From the NCBI GenBank assembly GCA_963921425.1, contig OY992837.1:9521896-9585895 (forward strand): a stretch of DNA of 64,000 nucleotides. The letters run 5' to 3'. The DNA is from Dryas octopetala. Lineage: Eukaryota > Streptophyta > Magnoliopsida > Rosales > Rosaceae. Of this stretch, positions 1 through 11,400 are shown piece after piece; the first letter of the stretch is position 1, and the number at the start of each line of letters is the position of its first letter. The notes beneath the pieces were generated by a model. That model did no database searches and was not told the origin of the DNA. It was given only the letters and a program-made list of their open reading frames with translations. Both the position numbers and the translations under genes were made by a program.

Positions 1-130
1 TTAATTAACCACATCATTAATTTTACAAATTAATATATGATTGTTATTAAGTGATTGGACTCACATACAAGTGAATGAAAATCCATATATATACGACAGA
101 ATCATACCAAATTTACTCCCGGACATGGGC

Positions 131-1486
131 CTAAAGCCCTAAAATAGAGCACAGGGTTTGTATGAAGGTGAGCACAAGGAGTATAAATGCAGCAATAGTA
201 GAAGCAACCTTCCATGGAGTGTTGAAATAGTCGCGCTTCAGTGTCGCTTTCCAACTGTTCCAAGGGATCTTGCTGTATGCATTCAGCCTTTTACAGATAC
301 TCAAGTAATAATATGGCGGCCCAAAGCCAACGTCTTTGTTAATTTTGCTAAATAGAACTGACACATCTTTGCCACTGCCTAACATGGTAGATATGATTCC
401 ATGGTCAATGAGCAAATCTGCGTCCTTTGAAGTCCTGATCATGGACACCATGAGGAACACAAATTGAGAGATATACTTTTCGGTGTCATGGCATTGCTCG
501 AAGGCAATCATGTTCCTGAACAAAGTTTCTGTCCAATCATCTACTACAAAATTCGGAATCCGCAGACACCCATTGTTGAATTCTATGTCAAGTAAGGAGG
601 TAGCACTGCTTGTTGTCCACATCATTGTCTCGAACTTAACTCCAGCCTCCTCCAGTGCTGTCACACTTGGTGGGATTTCATTGAGGCTATTATTTGTATT
701 GTTCTGGTTTTGCCACCCCGCATTTGAAGGCAAGTAGTACCATCTCATAAAATCAACAAAATGTTTCACTTCATAAAAGGAAACATGATGGGGAAACTGG
801 TCGATTCTCACGAGATGTTTGAAGAATTTGTGCGTAAGGTTTGCAAAGGACAGATGATCATGATGACTGGTCATTTGCTCATACAATCCCTTGAGCAGGA
901 AGAAGGGGAGCTGATTTTCGATCAACATCATGTCATGCCAAACGTCTTCAATCAACTTGGGCTTGCGGTATATCGGATCACAAGTGTCGATGTATTCCGG
1001 AAAGTGATGCCTAAGCATCAGCTCCAAAACAAAAATTGCATCCACCAGCATCATGAACACAAAGAAATCACTGCTTAGCTCAATGGGTTGAACATAATAA
1101 CTCCTGGCTTTTGCTTCCCACCCTCTCACAACTCCAACACAATGGTCTAAGTTGAGCCTGCTTCGACCCAAAAAGGCCTCCACGTAGCTGGGCTTGTACT
1201 TTTGCATGTAAAACAAACTTTGGTCTTTTTGGTGGAAAGGTCCGATTGCGACCACCCGAGGTTTGTAGAACTCTTCATTCCCTTTGCGAAATCTGTCTGG
1301 GACTTTGTAGATGCAGCAGTACTCAGACTGCAGCGCAGGTGTGCCTTGGACCAGTGCCTCTATGATAATCGCCACCAGATCGCGCGAATCTTGATCAGTA
1401 CTTATGCGTCCAGCGTTGCTTGATTGGGTTGATGTTGCACCTGGCAATATATGCACCCCTGGCAATATATGCGCGCATTCTACCAC
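131..1486 (-). CDS. DUF247 (UPF0481) family protein, start codon unclear
   Basis: The 451-codon open frame matches the plant DUF247 family in length and layout. An N-terminal CCIYKVP segment is followed by VVAIGPFH, then a central EDVWHDMMLIENQLPFFLL block. One C-terminal membrane helix spans about residues 427-449 (WKVASTIAAFILLVLTFIQT). The role of most family members is unknown; related genes sit at grass self-incompatibility loci. The frame opens with GTG right after TGA TAG, and the first in-frame ATG is near residue 94 (FYMQKYKP), inside the domain. The true start is therefore lost, in an unseen upstream exon, or damaged by the 18-bp tandem repeat at 1441-1476. The coding body is otherwise open with no internal stop. 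A 3' partial copy lies at 5023-5766. I am sure of the family and unsure that the gene is functional. Confidence 0.72.
   Translation of the reverse strand: MVECAHILPGVHILPGATSTQSSNAGRISTDQDSRDLVAIIIEALVQGTPALQSEYCCIYKVPDRFRKGNEEFYKPRVVAIGPFHQKDQSLFYMQKYKPSYVEAFLGRSRLNLDHCVGVVRGWEAKARSYYVQPIELSSDFFVFMMLVDAIFVLELMLRHHFPEYIDTCDPIYRKPKLIEDVWHDMMLIENQLPFFLLKGLYEQMTSHHDHLSFANLTHKFFKHLVRIDQFPHHVSFYEVKHFVDFMRWYYLPSNAGWQNQNNTNNSLNEIPPSVTALEEAGVKFETMMWTTSSATSLLDIEFNNGCLRIPNFVVDDWTETLFRNMIAFEQCHDTEKYISQFVFLMVSMIRTSKDADLLIDHGIISTMLGSGKDVSVLFSKINKDVGFGPPYYYLSICKRLNAYSKIPWNSWKATLKRDYFNTPWKVASTIAAFILLVLTFIQTLCSILGL
1441..1476. repeat. 18-bp tandem duplication at the DUF247 5' end
   Basis: Two adjacent copies of ctggcaatatatgcNNNN lie exactly where the DUF247 N-terminus should begin. 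They encode HILPG twice in the open frame. The related remnant near 6590 carries a single copy-like stretch (gcatctagcgatatatgc), so the duplication appears specific to this copy. Confidence 0.75.
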
Positions 1487-4400
1487 CTATCATCGTGTGT
1501 ATGGCAAATTGGCAATTCAGATTTCGGATAGTATAGTTTTTTCCTTAAAACAGGATAGTACTTATGGATCCAACATTGACTTTGTGCAAAACAATGAAAA
1601 CGGAGTTGAAAAGAAGCAGGCAAACAAAATCTCTCTCAAAAAAACGACTTTCTAAACTCCGGGATTTTAATGTAAATTCTAAATTATTTTTCCACCCTCT
1701 TTTATTAATTATTTTATATCTAAATCAACTTTGGTTCACTTATTTTATACTTAGTTTAATTTTGATCAACGATTTTTTTAAAATTATTATTTTAAATTCT
1801 TTTAGTTGTGTTTTCTTTAATTATAATTGAAGTATAAGTTATATTTCATCATTTCTTAGTTTTGAGAACCAATTTGAAATATTATAATAAAAAAGAATTG
1901 AAGTCTTGTGAAGTTTGAAATATTTGAAAATTTTTTAGGAAAAATTGTTAGTTTCAAGTACACTACTTTAAGACCAATTATCTTGAGTTTTAGAATTCCG
2001 ATTTGAATGATTTTTTTATGGTTGAAAAGAGGAGATGCATAGTTTTAAAACAAATATATGTTTACTGAATTTGGTTGAGATTTAATAAGGTAAAAGATGA
2101 GATAAATTTGAGAAAACAAATTTGAACCTTTATTGAATAAGTAGAACAATTAGTGGACTAAAACCGAACTTAAAAAAGATTGTGGACCAAAACCTTTATT
2201 GATATTTGTATTTATATATCTTAGTGTTATATTAGTATTGTGATGGACTTGTTATATTTTGTTAGATTTTTTATTTTTTATTTTTAACCCAAAGTGGAGG
2301 CTTAGTGTATTCTTTTTTTTTAAAAAAAAAATCTATATTATATGTATATTCGGTGTATAATTTTTTTGTATTGAAGTGTTTATATGTCGATATGAATTCG
2401 TAACAAATTAATATTTTTTGAATTGGATACATGAATCATGAAATTTCATCAATAAAAACATTCAAAATTAGAAGTAATAAATGCCTCAAATCATGGATAT
2501 TTAAATATTGCTCAAATTAGAACAATGACATTTTTTGTAAATATCTACAAATTCATGCCTAAATCATTATCTGACGTGAAAAAAAAAAATCATCACAAAC
2601 ATTATTTACCTATTGGGCGTACTCTAAAATAGAGTATTGAAAATTGAGATATATCTAAAGGACTCATATTATAATCAAATAAGTTGAGATTATATATAGT
2701 CGAATAGATTGATCTGAAAAATGTTAAAGTCTAATAGATATTTGAGATTGTAATTGGTATGAGAATTATTCTGTTCCAAAAATCATAAAGGTAATGGTTT
2801 CGATAAACTAATTAAAATTCTCTAACGTTCATAAAAATGGGTCATTTTAAGAAAATTCCCGAATATAGATATTGAAGGATGAATCTTATGATTGTGAAAG
2901 ATGTAGTGATACTAGCTAATACGAGGCAAACTTTGAGTACATGTGGAAAGAAAAGCTAGATCAACAAGACCATCGATGAAATGTTTCAACAATAATTGCT
3001 AAATATATACAGAAATTTTGTATCATACGAGTAAAAGACATGGAGCTTACCCGATGGTGAGGATTTGGTTCATCACTAGATGAATCCGTCGACGTCGATG
3101 AATCCATCGTCGTTAGATAATATTTCCAGGCAGCCCTTTCGACAATCTGTGTAGCTAACTGATTATTTAATGCCTATATATATACACAATGGAAAGGCCC
3201 ATACTATTGTTCTTTGACCCTGTTACAAGAAATTCATAAAGTATCATCCAAGTATTCTTCATTACAAAAGTAATCTTCAATTCGTAAGCTGCTCCTGTTC
3301 AAGCCATGATGTTCAAAGTAAAAGGATAAAGTTCCCTCATAGTATTCTTTTTTTGAAACATAGGAGGTCGTAATTAATCCATATTTAGGGGAAAAAAATC
3401 CTCTGTACACAATAATAGGGCCTATGTTCTTCTTAGACCTTGTAAATCCATGTATTCAGTACGTATAAGAAAAGAGAAGGGATCATTTTGCAAGCTGTTT
3501 ACCATTCAAGCCATGGAGAAGAACTTCTATGTATAATAAATATAAATCCCCTCTTCTCATGATTGTGATGTCACGTTACTATATTTGTACAGTACAATAC
3601 GTAATGTTGTTTGTTGAGAATGTGATAGACCATCATACAACAGTAACACACTCCAAAAGACACATTTTTCTCATTTGATAGCTGAAAAACAAAATAGTAA
3701 AAGGAACTTGTACCAAATAATGCGAAGCTTTAAATTTGGGACTAGTATTATTCCCATTTGGTCTTTACACTAACAATCCTAAAATATATTCCCCTTAACC
3801 ATTCTTCTTGTGCACTTCCCTCAACAATCATACTTCCAAAGGGAATATTGAGATTCTTCTACGCCAGATCTTTACCGGTATCTCTTTCAAAAATATTATA
3901 TTAATTAACTTAAGTATCATAGATATATATACTAGTAGTTTAGGCGTAGAACAACCTTTTGACATGCACAGAAATGTGTCTCAAGAGTTAGTATATAAGT
4001 AAACATCAAACTTACCTCATTACGTCGAAGATTTGGCTGATCAGATGATGTCATTAATTTATTTAAGATGTAATTAATTATCAAGAAGCCCGTGGGTTAA
4101 TCAGTACTGGATTATGTTAATGCCTTTATATATATAGCCAGGGAGTGAAAACGGTACCCACATGGTTCTTTGCCCTTGTTACAAGAAATTAACAGATATT
4201 CTTCATTTCAATTTCTGCTTCCCATTGAAGTATAGAACTGAAGTTTCCACATTTGCCCAAAAAGAAAAAAGTAAAGTAACCTCTTATTCTCTTTTTTTTT
4301 TTTTTTTTTTATTGCAATTTTTTATGGAAGGAAGTGAAATTTCATGTCATGGATTTCATTTGATGCAGCCTAATGACCAGCTTCAGCCTAGCTTAAGGCA

Positions 4401-4900
4401 TAAACTTGGTCGACTGGATGGACAGGTTCATGACATTTTAGACTCTCTTGGTTCAATATTGGCCAACTTCTTTCAACCATGTTTTCATATGAGATTAGTC
4501 ACTATTAAGGGACCGTATGGAAAATTTTTATTTTTGTTTTTAATTAAATGAAAAGAAAAAAAGGAAAGGATCAATGCATGAGAAACAGATCGAACAAGAA
4601 AATTGCAGTACGGTTTTGTCATGCATTCACATTTGGGCTAGTCTACTTTCACTTGAAAATTGCAATATCCATGTGGGTCACAGAATCCTAACATCCAATA
4701 TATCAATATCCAAAGTGTTTTTCCATTGAATTACCAAAAAAAATAAATAAATAAATAACTGTACAACAAATCTCAATTTACCCCCCAGGATGGTGAAGAA
4801 ACTGGCAGTTGGATGGGTTGTTTTCGTCATAGAGATCGCAAGTAGTACTCATACCATGTACAAATGATAGCTTTACATGGGACTTATGAAATGAAATTAT
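1487..4900. repeat. Non-coding locus-specific repeat unit (copy 1) with no gene seen
   Basis: This is AT-rich DNA with no supportable gene. The stretch from about 2325 to 3730 recurs at 5766-6510 (first half) and 7326-8430 (second half). Shared landmarks include gttgagattatatatagtcgaat, the block around aatatttccaggcagccctttcgacaatctg, and ggcctatg-cttcttagacc. A more diverged fourth piece lies at about 4021-4200. The short frames at 3808-4002 and 4162-4551 have no recognisable domain. Confidence 0.7.
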
Positions 4901-5022
4901 GGCTTTAACCACATCATTAATTGTACAAATGATTGTTATTAAGTGATTGGACTCACATACAAGTGAATGAAAATCCATATATATACGACAGAATCATACC
5001 AAATTTACTCCCGGACATGGGC

Positions 5023-5766
5023 CTAAAGCCCTAAAATAGAGCACAGGGTTTGTATGAAGGTGAGCACAAGGAGTATAAATGCAGCAATAGTAGAAGCAAC
5101 CTTCCATGGAGTGTTGAAATAGTCGCGCTTCAGTGTCGCTTTCCAACTGTTCCAAGGGATCTTGCAGTATGCATTCAGCCTTTTACAGATACTCACGTAA
5201 TAATATGGCGGCCCAAAGCCAACGTCTTTGTTAATTTTGCTAAATAGAACTGACACATCTTTGCCGCTGCCTAACATGGTAGATATGATTCCATGGTCAA
5301 TGAGCAAATCTGCGTCCTTTGAAGTCCTGATCATGGACACCATGAGGAACACAAATTGAGAGATATACTTTTCGGTGTCATGGCATTGCTCGAAGGCAAT
5401 CATGTTCCTGAACAAAGTTTCTGTCCAATCATCTACTACAAAATTCGGAATCCGCAGACACCCATTGTTGAATTCTATGTCAAGTAAGGAGGTAGCACTG
5501 CTTGTTGTCCACATCATTGTCTCGAACTTAACTCCAGCCTCCTCCAGTGCTGTCACACTTGGTGGGATTTCATTGAGGCTATTATTTGTATTGTTCTGGT
5601 TTTGCCACCCCTCATTTGAAGGCAAGTAGTAGCATCTCATAAAATCAACAAAATGTTTCACTTCATAAAAGGAAACATGATGGGGAAACTGGTCGATTCT
5701 CACGAGATGTTTGAAGAATTTGTGCGTAAGGTTTGCAAAGGACAGATGATCATGATGACTGGTCGA
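5023..5766 (-). pseudogene. 5'-truncated DUF247 copy
   Basis: This is nearly identical to the C-terminal half of the DUF247 frame at 131-1486, including the terminal membrane helix, with only scattered substitutions. The matching stretch ends abruptly at about 5765. From there the sequence continues with what corresponds to position 2325 of the first copy. The upstream half of the gene (matching 873-2325) is therefore missing, and the frame runs into TAA just beyond the junction with no in-frame ATG; its apparent first codon is GTG. The two copies are otherwise colinear on both sides of the deletion. It is most likely a non-functional product of local duplication followed by deletion. Confidence 0.85.
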
Positions 5767-6510
5767 TTCAAAAAATCTATATTATATGTATATTCGGTGT
5801 ATAATTTTTTTGTATTGAAGTGTTTATATGTTGATATGAATTCGTAACAAATTAATGTTTTTTGAATTGGATACATGAATCATGAAATTTCATCAATAAA
5901 AACATTCAAAATTATGAGTAATAAATGCCTCAAATCATGGATCTTTAAATATTGCTCAAATTGAAACAATGACATTTTTTGTAAATATCTACAAATTCAT
6001 ACCTAAATCATTATCTGACGTGAAAAAAAAAATCATCACAAACATTTATTTACCTATTGGGCGTACTCTAAAATAGAGTATTGAAAATTGAGGTATATCT
6101 AAAGGACTCATATTATAATCAAATAAGTTGAGATTATATATAGTCGAATTAATAGATTGATCTGAAAAATGTTAAAGTCTAATAGATATTTGAGATTGTA
6201 ATTGGTATGAGAATTATTCTGTTCCAAAAATCATAAAGGTAATGGTTTCGATTAACTAATTAAAATTCTCTAACGTTCATAAAAATGGGTCATTTTATGA
6301 AAATTCCCAAATATAGATATTGGAGGATGAGTCTTATGATTGTGAAAGATGTAGTGATACTAACTAATACGAGGCAAACTTTGAGTACATGTGGAAAGAA
6401 AAGCTAGATCAACAAGACCATCGATGAAATGTTTCAACAATAATTGCTAATATATACAGAAATTTGTATCATACGAGTAAAAGACATCAAGATTACCCGT
6501 TGGAGATTTG
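5767..6510. repeat. Locus repeat unit, copy 2
   Basis: This is colinear with about 2325-3060, with few differences (for example gagtaataaatgcctcaaatcatgg and gggcgtactctaaaatagagtattg). It directly follows the truncated DUF247 copy. I see no gene in it. Confidence 0.8.
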
Positions 6511-6519
6511 GTTGACGTC

Positions 6520-6730
6520 TAGATGATTGGCTTGGTGTTACACCAACACATTCAATATTTCTATCAGGTTCTGCATCTAGCGATATATGCGAAAGACCTT
6601 TTAGCTGTGTACAAAACAATGAAAACGGGGATGAAACGAAGCAGGCAAACAAAATCTTTCTCAAAAAACGACTTTCTAAAGTCCGGGATTTTAATGAAAA
6701 TTCTAAATTATGTCTTCACCCTCATTTACT
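6520..6730 (-). pseudogene. Remnant of a DUF247 5' end
   Basis: The sequence acaaaacaatgaaaacggg, gaagcaggcaaacaaaatct and cgactttctaaa-tccggga matches 1585-1680, just upstream of the first DUF247 frame. Read on the minus strand it contains VGVTPSQSSRR, which aligns with PGATSTQSSNAGR at the N-terminus of copy 1. No body of the gene follows, so it is the leftover upstream end of another copy. Confidence 0.6.
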
Positions 6731-7325
6731 ACATAATTAAACTAACCTCAAGGACTTAATGATAACTGCACAATTTTTTTCAATATAAACAAAATTGTAT
6801 TTATGCAAACCTATTGATGACATAGGTTCCAAACTGAACGACAAACTGTATATATGAAGCATACATCCTCAAATTAGACCTCACGACATCTCTATAAATT
6901 GTGCATGGCACACTAACAATCTTAAAAATACTCCTAAACAATTCTTTTTGTGATTTTCCCCCTAACTATATATGGAGGTAAATGTAATTTCAAATGATTA
7001 TACTTTTGTATTTGGGCGTTGGTTTATTCATTATTCACATGTAACAATAAAACAAAAGATATTTGTAATAAAAATATCATTTTATACGTTTTTAGGATTG
7101 ATTGTTCAACAGTTTCACTGAGTTGTACTGAAACTATTCAACACTTAGTAATTAAAAAAGAAAAAAGACTATGATAGCTCAAATCATTAAAAGTGGACCA
7201 ACTTGTATCTCCCTGTGGGCCGAATATACGTTTTGTCCATAGGGCCAGGTTTAAACAAAAAAAAAACACACTTTTATAATCTATTTTTTTTATGAAATGG
7301 CCAAATACATTGAGTTGATATTACA

Positions 7326-8430
7326 GTCAATATTATAATCAAATAAGTTGAGATTATATATAGTCGAATAGATCTGAAAAATGTTAAAAGTCTAATAGAT
7401 ATTTGAGATTGTAATTGGTATGAGAATTATTTCGTTCCAAAAAATCATAAACGTAATGATTTTGATTTACTAATTAAAATTCTTTAACGTTCATAAAAAG
7501 GGGTCAGTTTATGAAAATTCTCAAATATAGATGTTGGAAGATGAGTCTTATGATTGTGAAAGATGTAGTGATAGGCAAACTTTGAGTGCATGTGGAAAGA
7601 GATGAACAAGACAATCGATAAAATTTTTCAACAATAATTGCTAAATATATACAGAAATTTTGTATCATACGTGTAAAAGACATGAAGCTTACCGGAAGGT
7701 AAGGATTTGGTTCATGACTAGATGAATCCATCTTCGTTAGATAATATTTCCAGGCAGCCCTTTCGACAATCTGTGTAGCGAACTGATTATTTTAATGCCT
7801 ATATATATACACAATGGAAAGGCCCAAACTATTGTTCTTTGACCCCGTTACAAGAAATTCATGAAGTATCATCCAAGTATTCTTCATTACAATAGAGAAG
7901 GTTTCTTCGCAAGATGCTCCTGTTCAAGCTGTGATCGATGTTTCAAGGAAAAGTATAAAGTTCCCTCATAATATTCTTTTTTTTTTTTCTTTTCTTTTTT
8001 TTGAAACATAGGATGATAGGAGGTGGGAATTAATCAATCTTTAGGCGGAAAAAAAATCCTCTGTACACAATAATAGGGCCTATGCTCTTCTTAGACCTTG
8101 TAAATCCATGTATTCATCATAAGAAAACAGAAGGGATCATTTTGCAAGCTGCTTACCATTCAAGCCTTGGAGAAGAACTTCTATGTATAATAAACATGAA
8201 TCTCTCTTCTCATGCTTGTGATGTCACGTCACTATCTCTATACAATACGGTAATATTGTTTGTTGAAAATGTGATAGACTATTGTACAAAAATAACACTC
8301 CAAAAGACACATTTTTCTCATTTGGTAGTTGGAAAACAAATAGTAAAAAGAACTTGTAGGAAATAATGCAAAGCTTTACATGGGACATGAAATGAAATGG
8401 CCTATTATTAGTTAAAAACATCATTAATTG
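7326..8430. repeat. Locus repeat unit, copy 3
   Basis: This corresponds to about 2668-3735 of copy 1 with more divergence and small indels. It ends with an aaaacatcattaattgtacaaa stretch that resembles the DUF247 3' flank at 1-50 and 4904-4930. No gene was found in 6731-8490. Confidence 0.75.
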
Positions 8431-8494
8431 TACAAAGAATACCAAATGAAAGCTAGTGCCTCGTTTCAAAACAGGCCTGACAACTATGATCTAT

Positions 8495-11400
8495 CTACCG
8501 CTTCTGTTCACCCCAGGTCTTACTCTCAAAAAATTCATTCAGCATCAACTCAATATTCTCAGCACTGAACTTGATATACTTCTGAGGGTTTTTACCACTC
8601 TCGATCATAGGCCTGCCACACAAAAACCACATCCATATTAATGCTGAAAAATAAAACACAAGAAATTATAAACTTTACATGCACAAATATGAGATAACAT
8701 GCCCGAAACGTTTGACGAATGATCTGTAAGCAGGCAAAAGAACTTCAGCAACAGCCAGCCTCAGAGACTCTCGCAACTCGCTGTCAGGAATTGTCCACTG
8801 AGATTGCCTTTGATGAAGCTCCTCAAATTGGGCGTTGAAGGTCTTGAACCGATCTTTCACCATTGCTCTTGAAAGTCCACTGCTGCCAGTATCAGGTGCA
8901 ACTACACCACCACCACCTGATGAATTTAAGCCCTGGACGGTAAGACACTGCAGAATCTGCATATGAAATAAAAATAATAATTAGCACAGCAGCTGAGAAT
9001 GATTTTCAACTATCATCCCCAGTAGAGGGAAGAACAAGTTTGATCAAAGAAACAAAACCTTTGCCCAAGAAATCCTCTTATACTGATTTGCATGCTGCTG
9101 CACAATCCTTCGGTGTATCTGCACCCAGTCATCCCCCAACAAATCCTTTGCTTCTGACCTACGTATAATTACTGCAAATCACATACTAGCATGCAGATAG
9201 GAACAGTATCTTTTAAAGAGCAAGATAAATATAGCACAAACCTCCGCACAGATCTCACTATATAGTGAATGTTGTTCATGAGAAATAACTGAGTCAGTGC
9301 AGGATCTTTATACTGCTTTGATTTGCCATCCAGGTTATTCTGAAGAGCCTGCATAATCCTTGTAGTTACAGTTGCTAACTGAGAATCCGAATCACCACCA
9401 TCAAACTCTTGAAAAAGTTGATTCAATGTAGACTGATAACTGCGAACATATAAAAGAGTCAGATGTGTAGTGTTTGCACAGTTATTGTCAAAAAAGGCCA
9501 GGAGACAAGAAATAAAAACAAATTTGCAACTGGGGGTAAAGGATGAAATATAAAAAGGCAATAACTTAGCTAATAGAAATTTTAGATGAAATGGATATTA
9601 TTGTATTGATGAACTTGAAAAGTTAAATACTACCCTCATAACGTCAGAATGGAGACAAACCATCCACGTAACTAACAATACAATAAAGCAGAAGACTTTA
9701 CCAAAGGCTATGTGGTCAAACAACTGATAGGGTTTATCAGATCATCCACAGAGACATCAGTAATCATGAGAATTCCAAAGTTATATTTGAAGTTTCTCAC
9801 ACACACACACGCACACACACACACACATATATACAAGCTACTCAAACAGGGAACCCAAGAGCAAGGAGCAGAAAGCAGAGGAATCACTACTTACTCAAAG
9901 AGAAACTTTACATAGTTGATCACATAGCTTGTCAAAGGATGGACAGTTCCATCAAGAACAGCGGTTTTCGTGGCATCTTTTTCAACAGCTTCTTCAAAAT
10001 CACCAAAGGTTTCTTGGGCTGTCTGAGCTAGACGCTTTGTCAAACTCAATGCAGATTCCTTCATTTCCAAGCAAGCTTTACTTGCAAAATGTATTTCAAT
10101 CTGAAAAATAATATCTATGAACTTTTAATTAAACCATCAATTCTTTTTTCTTTTTTTTTCAAAGAACTAAACAAACATTTGATCAACATATAAAGATAAA
10201 AACTAGCATTCTATGACACCATCAATTCATGGAACCAAACAAATATCATGAGCTCCTAAATTTCTTTAAGAGTTTTAGTTCCCTTGCAAGATTAATTTCC
10301 ATATGGATTCTGTTTGCCACTATTACACTTACCACCATGTTACCACTTTTCTATATTTTGGCCTTCAATTTACTCCACTGATCACCTTATAGATCATACA
10401 CATGACTTTGTTAATCTAAATGCTAGTTCTTGAAGAGTTTCAAGTAGTTTCAGACCTCTTCCAAAGTTACACAATTCAACCATGATTTTAAGAAACCATT
10501 ATTAAGGTTCTAACAAGAATTTATATCATTATAATAGCATCATTTTCACATTGATATTGAAGCCAACACCACAGTAAACACAACAGAACATAACCAGAGC
10601 TTTTGCAAGATGAAGAGTGAGAAAGGGTTTAAAGACTCTTCACTGAGCATAAAACCAGAGCTTTTGAAAGATGGAAATAATGCATTTGGTAAAGTTATAT
10701 GTTTTGCCCCAAATTACACAACTTTAAAAACGTTTTCTCCAACTTGTTGAAGTGCATTCAACAAAAAGAGCTGGTGCATCAAGCTAGTAACCGCGTTTGT
10801 GTGTCCATTATCAATTCAAAAAATTAATTGCCCATATGTTTATATCCAACAGGATTTAAATACTTGTCATCAATCCCTATATGATCTCCCAGGATATATC
10901 TCAAGCAACTCTCAAGAATTTCAGCTATGTAAACAACCAACAATGTTCCAAACAAATTTGTAATCATGGATGGTCTAGTTTTATGCAACTACTAAAATTT
11001 TGCAAACCTCTGACTGAAGTTCTCGCATTATCTCATACATGTCTAATAGCACAAATAGTTTTTCAGGTGACCTCTTGCTTCTGGCAATAGCCTCCCCAAA
11101 ACTAAGGAGCACAGAAACACTGTTAGCAGTAACTTCAGCAAAACATGGATCTCTAAGCGATTCAGCACTTTCAAATATTTGATCACATATTTTCTTTTCT
11201 CCAGTAAACAGCAGTTTTACCTGTTTGAAGCAGTGTAGCATTGTTTAGAAAATAATAATAATGTGTGAAATAAAAACTAAAAAAACGACAACCAAAAAAC
11301 AAAAAGATTTAGAATCAATTGAGGCGAAAAATAAAATAAATCCTTACAGCTATCCGCATATAATGTATCCAATTCCCAATCTTAGCCTCTAAAACCTCCC

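Noticed and set aside
158-1423. Several plus-strand frames over the DUF247 gene (also 5050-5847)
   Set aside because: They are antisense shadows of the DUF247 frame and show no family resemblance.
4162-4551. 129-codon plus frame
   Set aside because: It runs through a long T tract, has no recognisable domain, and lies in a non-coding repeat unit.
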